Shown in pieces: positions 48,912 through 59,414 of a DNA stretch of 64,000 bases. The DNA comes from Daphnia carinata. Its lineage: Eukaryota; Arthropoda; Branchiopoda; Diplostraca; Daphniidae. Position 1 is the first letter of the stretch, and each line of letters begins with the position of its first letter. The stretch is taken from contig NC_081339.1 in the NCBI RefSeq assembly GCF_022539665.2, positions 806,001-870,000 of the forward strand, written 5' to 3'. The position numbers and the translations under genes were made by a program. The notes beneath the pieces are model-generated. The model made no database searches. It was not told the origin of the DNA and saw only the letters and a list, made by a program, of their open reading frames with translations.

Positions 48912-50159
48912 AATATAACTGCGTTTTCGAGGGGAAGGAAAATTTTTATATATATTATAATTAGTATCATTGGAAAGAGGAGAAAACATACTTAATTATC
49001 GAAAAGAGAAAATAAGAAAATACAATATAGTTTAGCGGGGAGGACGAGAAAAGAAACGTTTAAAAGTTTACGGCGGAAAAAGTTTTGCAGCAAAAGGTCA
49101 TACCCTAAGTTCTACAAGGGCGGTATGGATAGCGCATAAAGGCAAAAGAAGACAAACAATGCAGTTAGCGGAAGCAAATGGTATATTACCTAATTTTCTA
49201 CGCCAGATGTAATATAAATGCTAATAGCCCTATGGTAGCGCTCTTAACTGTGATGCCAAAGGTTTGAGGTTCGAATACCCAGTTTGACTAGTTAACTCAA
49301 CATTAGTGAAGGAGCTGATATAGCAATCGACAAGAAGGAATTGAATATAAATTTGCCAATCATATATATATGGTGGAATAACCGACGCGAAAGTTATACT
49401 TTTTCTTTTAGTCGAACGTAGGGAGAAGGAAAGAGAATGGAAGCAAGAGACAGAGGGAAAAGAATGTGATATACGAGAAGAAGTGGCTCTATTCCTCTAG
49501 GCGTGAAACAAGGCCTTTCGCCCCATGCATATTGTGTTGGAAATGAGACGTGTTACTTGCCCTTTGGCAAAACGTAGAGGCAACATTAACGCATAGAAAT
49601 GGGGACGATAGTGTCTACGAAAAAAGGAATTGAACAGAAGGTAAAAACTCTACCTGGCGCGAGAGAAAGAATAAGAAGTGGATCGAGAAAGAGAAAAAAA
49701 ATGCAAGGTCAAATTTACGGCAGCTTATTTCATTTACGTGAAAGAAGTCTGTCGCGGTTAACGTGTGGCGATTGGGCAGACAAAACGTACATTTTGTTAT
49801 AAAGACGGGAGTTGGGTTGTTAAATGGCACGATAGACGGAAAAGTTATGCATGTAGCATATTCTTATTCGTCCTTTTGTCCACGAGCAACCCCCTTATAT
49901 AATGTAATGAGGTGTTTTAAAACCTTTATTTTCTTTCCCCTATATTATTTCCCCTAACAGGGCTCGTGGCAATGAAGACACAGATCGTTGCCTCCCCAAC
50001 TTTCGGCTGGCCATCCGAAAAGCGGCGAATGTCGATTTGCCGGATCCAAATCTAGGATATCCTTGAATCTCTCCGTTGCTTGTCACCATTTTTCCAGTTT
50101 GATGGATCGGACTATTTTCGTAGCAGGTGGCTTCGACTGGGTTATCGAGTTGGTATTGT
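48912..50159. other. Spacer with a tRNA-like SINE fragment
   Basis: No gene. At 49218-49288 a tRNA-like sequence has an A-box-like ctatggtagcgctc and a B-box-like gaggttcgaataccc, about 40 bases apart. It does not fold as a proper cloverleaf and carries no CCA-ready acceptor pairing, so it is read as a SINE head or tRNA relic. Confidence 0.45.
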
Positions 50160-51104
50160 TCAATGAAATCGCCGTATGTATTTAATCTTTTCTGATTCTT
50201 CAAAATCTCCGATATCCATTGTGTTTTCAAAATGTCTGATCCAAAAATTCAAGTCCACATTATCTTCTGGCTTGGAGAATACACTAGTTTGTGATAGCAG
50301 CTGTGTCGCTTGGATGTCGAGATCGCTGATGGTTGACTGACGTTGCCCGTATAATGGTTGCGACTGGTACGCGCCAGTGGTCATGAAACGGGGTTGAGGG
50401 GTCTTTTTTGCTGACATGGCCGGATAATCTTGCTGTGTAGGCGCAGTAGGGTTGTTCGTCTGTCGTTGCCACGGAGCAGGGTTCGGCGTGGACGTATATT
50501 GGGGTGCCGGCGTGGGTTGACTCGTATTACCCCTTAGGGTCGCCACAAAGCTTGCTGCTGCGTCTCTTGTCCAGTTGTTCCTGGTTAGGGTTCGGAATAC
50601 TGTGACTAGGTCGTCTTCTGGCTCGCTCATGCTACTACAGATTTCGGGGCGACGGTTCGATTACATTGTGCTTGTAGCGTCGTGTCCTGTATTTGTTAAA
50701 AGTTGAGGGGTTAATGATACTCTCTTTGGGATCGGATTTGGGATCGATTTCTTCTTCCGTTGTTTTCTTGCTAGGTTTGTTAATGGCTCCGGTGTCTCGT
50801 TCTTGGTTTGTTACGTACCCGTTTCCTGTTGCTCTGATGGGATTTGGCGCGAAAGCTGAGTGTGGTCTGTCCGATCTAAAGTTGGTTAACTCTGGATTTG
50901 GTCGAGGAGTGGGATTGATTGGGGCTGGCTGGGTTGGTGCGTTGGCCGGTGAAAGGTATGGGTAGACGCTTCTTGAGTGTTTTGTGCTTGGATTGGGGAA
51001 TCAATTATTTCATTTTTGTGCCCTTGGGCTTTCAGCTTTCCTTTAGATGCGAGTTCAGTAACTATTTTCCCGGCACTTCGAAATACTTTTGTTAAATTAT
51101 CCAT
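50160..51104 (-). pseudogene. Ty3/gypsy-like gag, interrupted
   Basis: Two gag-like pieces on the - strand. The first runs from ATG at 51104 (MDNLTKVFRSAGKIVTELAS) to a stop at 50886. The second runs from 50630 to 50160 (156 codons), with a Pro/Gln/Thr-rich middle and a capsid-like end (NVDLNFWIRHFENTMD). Between them the sequence is closed by stops. Capsid and zinc knuckles beyond 50160 are not recognisable and no pol follows, so the element is truncated at its 3' side. Confidence 0.6.
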
Positions 51105-51281
51105 CTACTTTTCAATTTTTGCTATTTTGGCGGCGTTTTGTGGTTCATAAAAAATGATGTCTGAAAAACTCAATAGATGGCGCTGTCTGGTGCGTCAAAG
51201 TGAAAGAAGGGGGAGAAATGTCTACCACGGAGGCTTGGTATTCGAAATTCACTGTCATTAATGTAAAGCTTGGCCACTAAT

Positions 51282-51896
51282 TGTGGAGAACAAGCTATTC
51301 AAAATAAAGATAGATAGGAATATTCTACTTACAGTGTGCTCATGGCAGAAGCGGCGACTGGAGGCGGAATAACACAACACAAGTGTAAGAGTAACAAAGT
51401 TTTTTATTGAGCACGCACTTAATACAGAGTATTGGTTCACTCCGACTCACAAAATTAACTGGTTCTACAGGTTTGTTTCTCGGCTTTCTCTGAAATCCAC
51501 TCTCAGAATTTTTTTTTGAGAAGAATATTTTTCTTGACATTTTATAGGAAAGTGGAAGGTCGAATTTTTTAACACTTCAGGAAAGGTAGGGAATTTTGCT
51601 ATTTAAATTTAACACTAAGGTGTGAAAAGGGTATGGCCGGTTCTCGGAGGTTAAAGTCCTCCGTGGGAACCAAGGTTGATGTGGGGAAAACGGTGCCGAC
51701 TGGGTCGTTCCTTACACTTTCTTCATCGTACAGTTTCGTTGGACGTGAAAATAAAACCCTCTTCCTCTTCGGTGAGGACTGCTTCTGGAGTTTCAGTGCG
51801 GTGGGTTCGGCCTCCTTATGTTCTGTGTAACCTCTTATTCGAGATGAACAACATATTTGTGGTATTCTTTAGGTAGGGGGTGACGGCTTTACACAC
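51282..51896 (-). repeat. Probable 5' LTR of the truncated retroelement
   Basis: Read on the - strand it has a TATA box (CCTATAAAATG, 51538-51548), then a poly(A) signal (CAATAAAAAAC, about 51395-51405), and ends TCTCCACA at 51282, just ahead of the gag piece. The outer limit at TGTGTAAAG (51896) is a guess based on the TGT ... ACA rule. No second LTR was found. Confidence 0.5.
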
Positions 51897-52010
51897 CGTG
51901 AACAAGGATGCACATCGTGAACTGTTTACCATTCACTTATACCTGGTTAAAATTGTTTTCAAGTAGCACTTGTTTTTTTATTTCCCATGGAAAGAAATTA
52001 GTCAATACTT

Positions 52011-52840
52011 ATAGTACCCACCAAAAATCTTATACAATCGGTCATTTTTTGGCCCTTTTAACATGGCGTCTTATGGCGGTATATCCCCCTAGTTTTCATT
52101 TATTTGTGGATTACCCCTTCTAGTTATGTTTAAGAAAAAAATCTACGTACTCGTAGATGAATTTTCTATCCAGCGATATGCAGCGCATAGTTGTTTTGTA
52201 CTGGCTAAATTTTTTCCTGCAAAAATCAAAGAAGACAAAACAAGGACTGTTGACTCGAGTTTGTTTTCTGTACCACAAGAGGCGCCTGCAACACACTTTT
52301 GACTGTCATCCAAGTTGCAGACTTGTGGTACAGAAAAATCACTCGAGTCAACCCTCCTTGTTTTGTCTTCTTTGATTTTGCAGGAAAAAAATTAGCCAGT
52401 ACGAAACAACAAATATAACGGGATGTATTTATACAATAAAAATATTTTATTGTATTGTTATAAAGAAAAACCTTTTCTTAAATTCGAGAAACAAACTAGA
52501 AGCTCTTGCGGCTTCTAGTTAAAAAGATACACGCAAAATAAAAAAAGGCCTAATTTGGGGAAAGCCCTATGCAAGGCAATGGCGGCGGGAAACGGAAAAA
52601 CGGGGAAATAATATACACCTGAACGCACATATAACGTCCAGGGTTTTTTTCGTACAACTATGCGTCGGATATCGCTAGATAAAAAATTCATCTATGAGTA
52701 CGCAGATTTTTTTTCTTAAACATAACTATAAGGGGTAACCCACAAATAAATAAAAACTAGGGGAACGTAGCGCCATAAGACGCCATGTTAAAAGGGCCAA
52801 AAAATGACCGAGTGTATAATATTTTTGTTGGGTACGGTAT
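52011..52840. mobile_element. Nested foldback element
   Basis: Outer arms of about 180 bp (52011-52190 and 52655-52840) are near-perfect inverted copies (tttttggcccttttaacatg, then gcgtcttatggcg). Immediately inside the left arm lies a second inverted pair: 52190-52279 with 52322-52410, sharing tcaaagaagacaaaacaagg with only a 42-base loop. So one palindrome sits in another, asymmetrically. No ORF. The inner hairpin may be a separate insertion or part of the family. Confidence 0.75.
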
Positions 52841-53609
52841 AAATAATCTATAGTAACACAGAAATCAATGCAGACGCAATCTTTCGCCCAATATAGTCCG
52901 AAAATAATAACAAACAGTTAAACCGACTTGACTGTCACTGAACTGCCTCTTCAACTGATGATAAACTGCTGCTTCAACTGATATTCACTGACTCGTCTTC
53001 CACTGAACCTGAACTAATGATTTCACGTGAAGGTTGTTCATTTTATACAGCAGAGCAGAGAGCTTTGATTGAGTTTTTGGGTCCAAACGAGGTTAGCATG
53101 TGCAAAATTAGAAAGCCAGTCGCTATGCAGCAAAATTCTTTGCAATTTTCTATCTATAAGATTTTATTGACTAGCATGCTAGTCTGTATTATCCGAACAC
53201 CCCTTTTAGTTTACGGGATACCTAATGGCACTACCTAATACCTAATACTCATTTTTTAAATTGTTTTTTTTTCATACAAGGAAAGTTTTCCAGTCCTCGC
53301 AATTACATTAATCAATATGGTATTTATTAAACTATACTACTTAGTACTATCACTTAAGACTAAATATTTTAGGAAAGGGAATTTTTTATAGTGAAGACGT
53401 TGCTTTTTCCCGTCAAAAATAGTTTATTCGGTTCCCGTTTGAGGAACTCACTACGTAAAAGCAGACAGAAATGCGTCCACTTTTGAAGCAAACCATTAGC
53501 TGTCACAAAAAATAGCGTTGTTATGATAAATAATATAGGATGTTGGGTATAACATGCTATAATCAGTTTACTTGGGTCCAAGTCCACGAAAAGAATTTTT
53601 GTGTAATTA
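52841..53609. other. Spacer, no gene recognised
   Basis: AT-rich. The two open frames (53017-53238, + and 53369-53614, -) show no domains. A short triple repeat of CTGAACTG/CAACTGAT-type words lies at about 52928-53000. Confidence 0.45.
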
Positions 53610-54730
53610 TTCAAAAATATTTTTCCTATCGGAATGTATCGATAAAATCAAATTCATGGCTTATGTCGTTTTGAGTGAAGAATTCAACTGTAATGGCTAA
53701 ATGGTAGAGAAGAGGAAAGTGAACTGAAACTCCAGGATTCGATTCCCAAATTTTTTTCCCCTAGGTTTTAACTGAACAAATTGATAAAATGTTAATGCAA
53801 AACGACTACAACTACTACTATAATTGAAAATTAAGATCATAAATATCAGGATTAATAATATTCATGAATTATTATTTTATCTTATTGCAGATTTGATAAG
53901 ATTTGCTGGTTGGTGGGTACAAGCTGTTGATTTAAAATCAAATATCATGGGTTCTATTCTCTAAAATCTAAATATTTAAACTTTTTTTGTCATTTTTGTA
54001 CCGGAAACGTATTAATAACGGTAAGTCCATTGCTTAAAGTGTTATCTGGAACAATTTTGACGGTGTTGGCATAGCGGCAGAGTAGAGTCGCTCTGAGTTG
54101 ATAGTCCAGAGTGCAATTCTTGGTTTTCTATTTTTTTAGTTTGAAGTAAAATTTAAAAAAAACTGAAAAACGTTTAATGCAAATGGCGATAACTGCAATT
54201 TTAAATGATTTTACATTTCGGTATTAGCATGGGTTCAAAATCCGATTTTATGTATTACTTTTAGTAGATAGAAACTTTTCCTATTGTACTTCTTTCAGAT
54301 ATATTTCTTGGTACTTTTATCGAATAGATTCGATATATTTAAATTGAGCTATTTCTAAAATTTTACAATACCTTGCAGAATGAATGCCACAATGGTTTGG
54401 CATACGGATGAAAACCTTGTGGTTGGTGTTCGAATCCCAAATACGTCAAACTCTGTTTCATTAGACATGGTTTAATTTTTAAAAAAATTTTAAAATTATT
54501 AAAGATTCTCTCATTCATTTATTAAAAAGATAAGTTTATTACAGAGATATTTTGCTAAAACATTTTTTTCTAATATTCTTTCTTCGTATCGGAATGTATA
54601 GGATGATTTTAATTCATCTATTTCGTAATTTTTTTACATACACCCATGAAAAATGGCACAGTGGCTAAGTGCTGGCATTGTAATTTGTACACCAAGGTTG
54701 CATTCCGAAAAATGCTTCATTTTGTAATCG
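53610..54730 (+). repeat. Tandem series of diverged tRNA-like (SINE-like) units
   Basis: Five patches at about 53693, 53905, 54065, 54385 and 54655 each have an A-box-like tggctaaatggtag or variant followed 40-55 bases later by a B-box-like ggattcgattccc or gttcgaatccc. Poly(T)/A-rich tails follow. The stretch before units one and five shares tatcggaatgtat (53627, 54587). They lie in the same orientation, 160-320 bp apart, and are too diverged to fold as tRNAs. Confidence 0.55.
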
Positions 54731-54933
54731 GAAATATAGATGCCATATAAAAAAATAAGAATGCTTTATATAGGACAAATCAAAATTTTAAATTATGTTG
54801 TGAAAAATCGGTATCGCTTTGTTTCATTACAGAATCATTCTATTTTCTGTAACACTAAAATTACAATAGTATCGTGGGTGTTTTGGTTTGACCTCTAGCT
54901 AACACACCTAGTAAGAAGGGTTCGAAACAGGGG

Positions 54934-55549
54934 CAGGGTTGAGCTATCGCGAAATCGTAAAGTATCGCGATAGTATTGCAGTAGCGTGATACTACCGGTA
55001 CCGGTACCGGTACCGTGATATTTTTAAGAAGTATAGATACCGGTATCGGAAGCATAAATTGAGGCTTGCGATCCCGATACTTTTAACTTATGGTGCCATC
55101 TAGGAGCAAAAAAATTTACTACAATTTCTGTCAACAGCTGGCTCTACGATAACCATAGAATGTTCTAGTCTTAGTAGCAATCATTTTCCGCTCAACGCGG
55201 AATCGTCTTTCCGGTACATATTTTTTTTAAATGTTAAAAGAAAAAGGAAACAATAAAAGAAATGCGAAAACTTACTTTTGCTATATTTTTATTGTTGGTC
55301 AGCTGATAAAATAACGTCCCAATAAAACTGTGATGGCTGAAATTTTGGTTAACGCCCTCTATCGAAAAAAAATTAGCAATAGCTTTTACTCCTGGCGATG
55401 GCGTTTAGAAATTGAAAGTAGCGGTATCTGTAAGGCGTGCGATACTTAAAATAGTATTGCGATAGTACCGCTATCACGATATATTTTTCGAAAATTGAAG
55501 TATCGGTACCACGATACCGATACTTTTCAAGTTATCGCTTCTAACCCTG
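54934..55549. mobile_element. hAT-like MITE, 616 bp
   Basis: Ends CAGGGTT ... AACCCTG (7 bp inverted), flanked by AACAGGGG (54926-54933) and AACAGAGG (55550-55557), an 8-bp duplication with one mismatch. The interior repeats TATCG and GGTACC words, including three and a half tandem CCGGTA units at about 54995-55015. CAG-initial ends and 8-bp duplications point to hAT. No ORF. A related TATCGGTATC-rich patch without clear ends lies at 57600-57690. Confidence 0.8.
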
Positions 55550-55557
55550 AACAGAGG

Positions 55558-55995
55558 TTTTCTTTCTTGATTGTTTTGGTTTTATTTATCACAGATATTA
55601 TTTGTATCAAACCATATCCATGATCTTTACCTAACACAATATCCAAGAAATTTCAAGAGATTAAATTGTAAAAAGCAAGAAACAAGACGTTTATGAAATG
55701 ACAAATATTGGTATTGGTAATGATTTCCAGAAATTATTTCCTTTATTGCATAATGCAACAATTGATAGTTGCGTTTTGTTTATTGTTTAGGTTTAATTTT
55801 AAATTGGCACCAAGACATTATAAAAATACACAACTAGTCCGTGCGACGACTACGAGGGGACTCTCTTTTGGAAGCTCGGCTGGGGGTTTTATACCGCGAC
55901 TTAGCTTGGGGACGCTAAGGTTAGCGTGGGCAATAAAACAGCGAAACAGTGTCAAAAAGGGAAACGAGGTTAACAGATGAGGTTGGTGTCGTTGA
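55558..55995. other. Spacer, no gene recognised
   Basis: A 90-codon frame (55708-55980) has no domain. The sequence separates two DNA elements. Confidence 0.5.
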
Positions 55996-56003
55996 CACCT
56001 CGG

Positions 56004-56912
56004 GATTGGCGGTGAAATAGGACTGAAACGAAATAGGACTGGAGAAATAGGACTGGGAGAAATAGGACAAACTTTTAAAAACTTTTAGGACAGTCCTATT
56101 TCTCCATGGCATCAATCCTACTTCTCCTCAGAAATAGTCCTATTTCATTTACCTTGTTCCAAGGGGAACGATGAGCCTCCATTCCGGTAGGCAATGTATT
56201 GCGTAAGAGCGTGCGTTATATCCATTTCCCTTTTTAAAAAACCGATGGGGTTTACTTATTATTTTAATGGTTCACAAATTTTTTATCTCTTATCCTATTT
56301 TAATTTTAATTGCTGGGGAACATAAATTATTTCGAGTCTAATAGAGTTCATTTAATAAAATACTATTAGAGCAAAATCAGAATATGTAAGAGCTGTATAT
56401 AACGATAGATGTATGAAATAGTAAAACATTAGTTCAATTGGAAAAGTTGGTTATGACCACATAATGTGCAATATAAGTAATAAATATTTCTGTAGTATGT
56501 CTAATAGTATTTTGTTAAATGAACTCTATTAAATACAATATAGTTCACGTTCTCCTGTAATTTAAATTAAAATAGGATAAGAAAAAAAATTTTTGTAAAC
56601 CATTTATCTAATGTAAACACCATCGGTTTTTTTAAAAGGGAAATGGATATAAGCCGGCGCTCTTACGCTATACATTGCCTAGCGGATTGGAGGCTCATCG
56701 TTCCCCTTGGAACAAGGTAAATAAAATAGGACTATTTCTGAGGAGAAATAGGACTGATGCCGAGGAAAAATAGGACTGATGCCATGGAGAAATAGGACTG
56801 TCCTAAATTTTTTTTTAAGTCAGTCCTATTTCTCCCAGTCCTATTTCTCCGGTAGAAATAGGACTGGAAATTTTCAGTCCTATTTCGTTTCAGTCCTATT
56901 TCACCGGCTACC
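56004..56912. mobile_element. Foldback element with GAAATAGGACT subrepeats, 909 bp
   Basis: Two inverted arms of about 420 bp meet near 56440. Each outer end holds several GAAATAGGACTG units in both orientations, then ccttggaac, accgatgg and aatagagttca blocks. CACCTCGG flanks both sides (55996-56003 and 56913-56920), an 8-bp target duplication. No ORF, so it depends on a transposase elsewhere. A truncated relative lies at 46372. Superfamily is uncertain; the duplication length would allow hAT, but the ends do not start CAG. Confidence 0.82.
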
Positions 56913-56920
56913 CACCTCGG

Positions 56921-57787
56921 TCAAGCGGAAGAAGGTAATAAAAGAGGAAGTCGTAGAAATAAGGTCGAGTGGGGTGGAGAGATAGCAAGGGACAATATTC
57001 GAGTCCTCCAACTAACTTAATTTTAGCTTCAAGTCCTTACAATAAGCATATTTGCAATCGTGGAGTGTCGGAACAATCAGTGCTTGGAAGTTACTATGTT
57101 CTGATTTCTATACCTAGAAAGAAAATTATCTTTATCTGTTTATCTTTTTGTTTGTTTTCTGTATCGGTATGTATCGATATAGTAGATTTCATATATTTGG
57201 TAGTTGTTGTGTATAAAACTTAAAAGATGTCGCGTAGTGCTAGAAAGGTGACAAGGTAATCTGTGACCCCTGTTTCGCTACCCAAATAGTTCTTCAGAAT
57301 AATTGAGAAAACTATTCTTTAAAATGTTTTTGAGGTTTCAAATGTGTAACACGAACATTTGTCAAAGCTGATATTGAGATTTTATCGTTGGAAATCGTTT
57401 CCAGACAAGAAGAACGTTGTAATCCCATGGCAATAAACTGTGGGTTGGTGTATAAAAAATAAATGTATTTATTTATAAAAAACAGAAAAGCCAAATAGAC
57501 GTAATATTTTACTCTATGCAGGCCGTTTAATTACAAACAACTAAGCCCCTTGTCCCCATTGTAAATACAGCCATTGTACCTATTCCCACCGGTAGATGGC
57601 GTTGAATCGATACACCGAAACATCTGAATCGAATCGGTATCGAGTATCTCAAAATACAGATGCATCGCTGTATCGGTATCAGTATCCCCAACATTACTCT
57701 GGACCGAGACGGTGTGGTGGCTAAAGTGAACTCGTGTATTGGTGAATACACGTACATTAATAACACTCTTATACGTTGATTTTCACC
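56921..57787. other. Spacer and likely SRFBP1 promoter
   Basis: No gene. The last 100-200 bases must hold the promoter of the SRFBP1-like gene. A CTCF-like motif on the - strand (GGTAGATGGCGTT, 57591-57603) is 185 bp before the start codon. TATCGGTATC words at 57600-57690 look like a MITE remnant. Confidence 0.5.
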
Positions 57788-59184
57788 ATGACGACCATAA
57801 ATGGAATGGAGAAACTTGCCGTAAATAATCAGGTTAGTCAAAAGGATATAAAGGAACGCAACACTCGTGTTAATCATTGGTACGTTATCTTTATTTTATA
57901 GATAGTACGAATGAGGAAAGATGTGAAAAGGGCTCGTTTGTGGCTTATAAACAGATTGACTCAACGTGTGAAGAAACTTAAGGGGAATAAAGCTAATGAA
58001 CTTGAAAAAAATCAGCTTAAGGCTGAAAAACTGAGAAAAAAAATTTGCATCATTAAGGGTATTTGCATTGATGAAGTATCTAAATTTGCACTTTGTAACA
58101 AAAACGATTCCTCAAGTCTTCTGTTAAGTGAAAGTGAATTAGGTTTGTCCCAAAAACTAATGCTACAGCTTGCTAACCATAGGCTGGTTCAACAACAGGT
58201 TCAAGTGTTCCGCCAAACTTATACTGGCCCTATGGACAGATTAATTCTTTTGGTTAGGTCTCTTGGTTTGCAATACCAAAAAAAAAAAGTAAAAAAATCT
58301 GTAGATTGTGACAGCAGAAAAAATTACCAGGAAGAGGGAAAAATAGTGTGTGATACACAAAAAAGATCATGTGGGAGTAAAAAAATAATTTCTGAGACAG
58401 AGATTGAGAGTACCTCTACATCTGGATGCATGTTAAACTCTTTGTGTAGAGTAAACTCCGTAGCTGTTACAAATAATAAACACAAGGATTTGTTGAAAAA
58501 GGATGAAGCCTGTAGCACTGGAAATTCAAATGTAAAGAAATCCCAAAGCGAAAAGACTTTGGCCCAGAAAGTCCCATGGCCAAAATTTTCAGTACCTCCA
58601 GTTAACAAAAAAATTGGAACCATGATAATTAAACAAGTTAACCTTGAAAACGAAGCTGATGCAATTTCATTAGATGAAACAAGCGAAGAACAAAATTCCA
58701 GGCAAAATATCAATCGGACTCCCAGACCCAGAGACTCATTTTTTCTTGGGGGTGTTGATTCGTCGTCAGATGATGAGGTTATCAAGGACAATTCCAACCT
58801 GCAAAGGTATTATTATTACCAGCTTTAAAAGTAAAATATGCTGTGTTCTTCAATTTGTGAATGCGCACATTATTTATAGGGTAAACAAGATTACCAACTC
58901 AAAAGTAAAAGAATCTGAAGATGAAAAATGTTCTCAGGCATCTAGATCCAGACATAAATTATCAAACAGAAAACCTTATACCAAACCCGCAATAACATCT
59001 GGTATGGATTGTGTGATGTCTTATCTCAATCATGTCTCAATTTTCAATAATTCTTATCAACTTTATTTCAGTTCCAATTACTGAGATTCTTCATCCATCT
59101 TGGCAAGCCAAAAGAAAGGAAAAAGAGCTTCAAATCAAAATCGGTGTTTGTCATGGAAAAAAGATAAGGTTTGATGACAATTAA
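57788..59184 (+). CDS. SRFBP1: SRFBP1/Bud22-family protein
   Basis: Four exons, join(57788..57832, 57902..58806, 58880..59001, 59072..59184). All introns are GT-AG, 69-73 nt, phases agree, 394 aa. The N-terminus ([20 protein letters not shown]) and the basic coiled coil to about residue 75 match the family start. The middle is Ser/Lys-rich and poorly conserved, with an acidic patch near residue 290. The C-terminus is diagnostic: [19 protein letters not shown] followed by GKKIRFDD. Yeast Bud22 acts in early 18S rRNA and small-subunit assembly; vertebrate SRFBP1 binds serum response factor and is linked to actin-related transcription. Nuclear or nucleolar location is inferred from the basic tracts. 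It converges on CMTR2. Confidence 0.92.
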
Positions 59185-59414
59185 AAGCATTCAAATTCTA
59201 TCATGCAATCCCGTACGTCTATCTTGTGTTTTTGCTTGTATTCCGTTCACTTCATTTCGCCCTCGGGTTCAAGCAGTCATTGCAAGCGTTTCGATAATGC
59301 AACTGTAAATCATCTATCACATTTAGTATAGTAGTCGGAGTAACTTTCAATCAATTACAAGCCCACAGCGTCAAATCACAAATGCGAAATACTCGTGAGT
59401 GATGGATGCTTTTA

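Noticed and set aside
49218-49288. tRNA gene
   Set aside because: A- and B-box-like words are present but arms do not pair into a cloverleaf.
51255-51281. tRNA primer-binding site next to the putative LTR
   Set aside because: The sequence after the LTR end (ATTAGTGGCCAAGC) does not clearly match a tRNA 3' end that I can name.
58324-58797. 157-codon - strand frame
   Set aside because: Antisense shadow of SRFBP1 exon 2.
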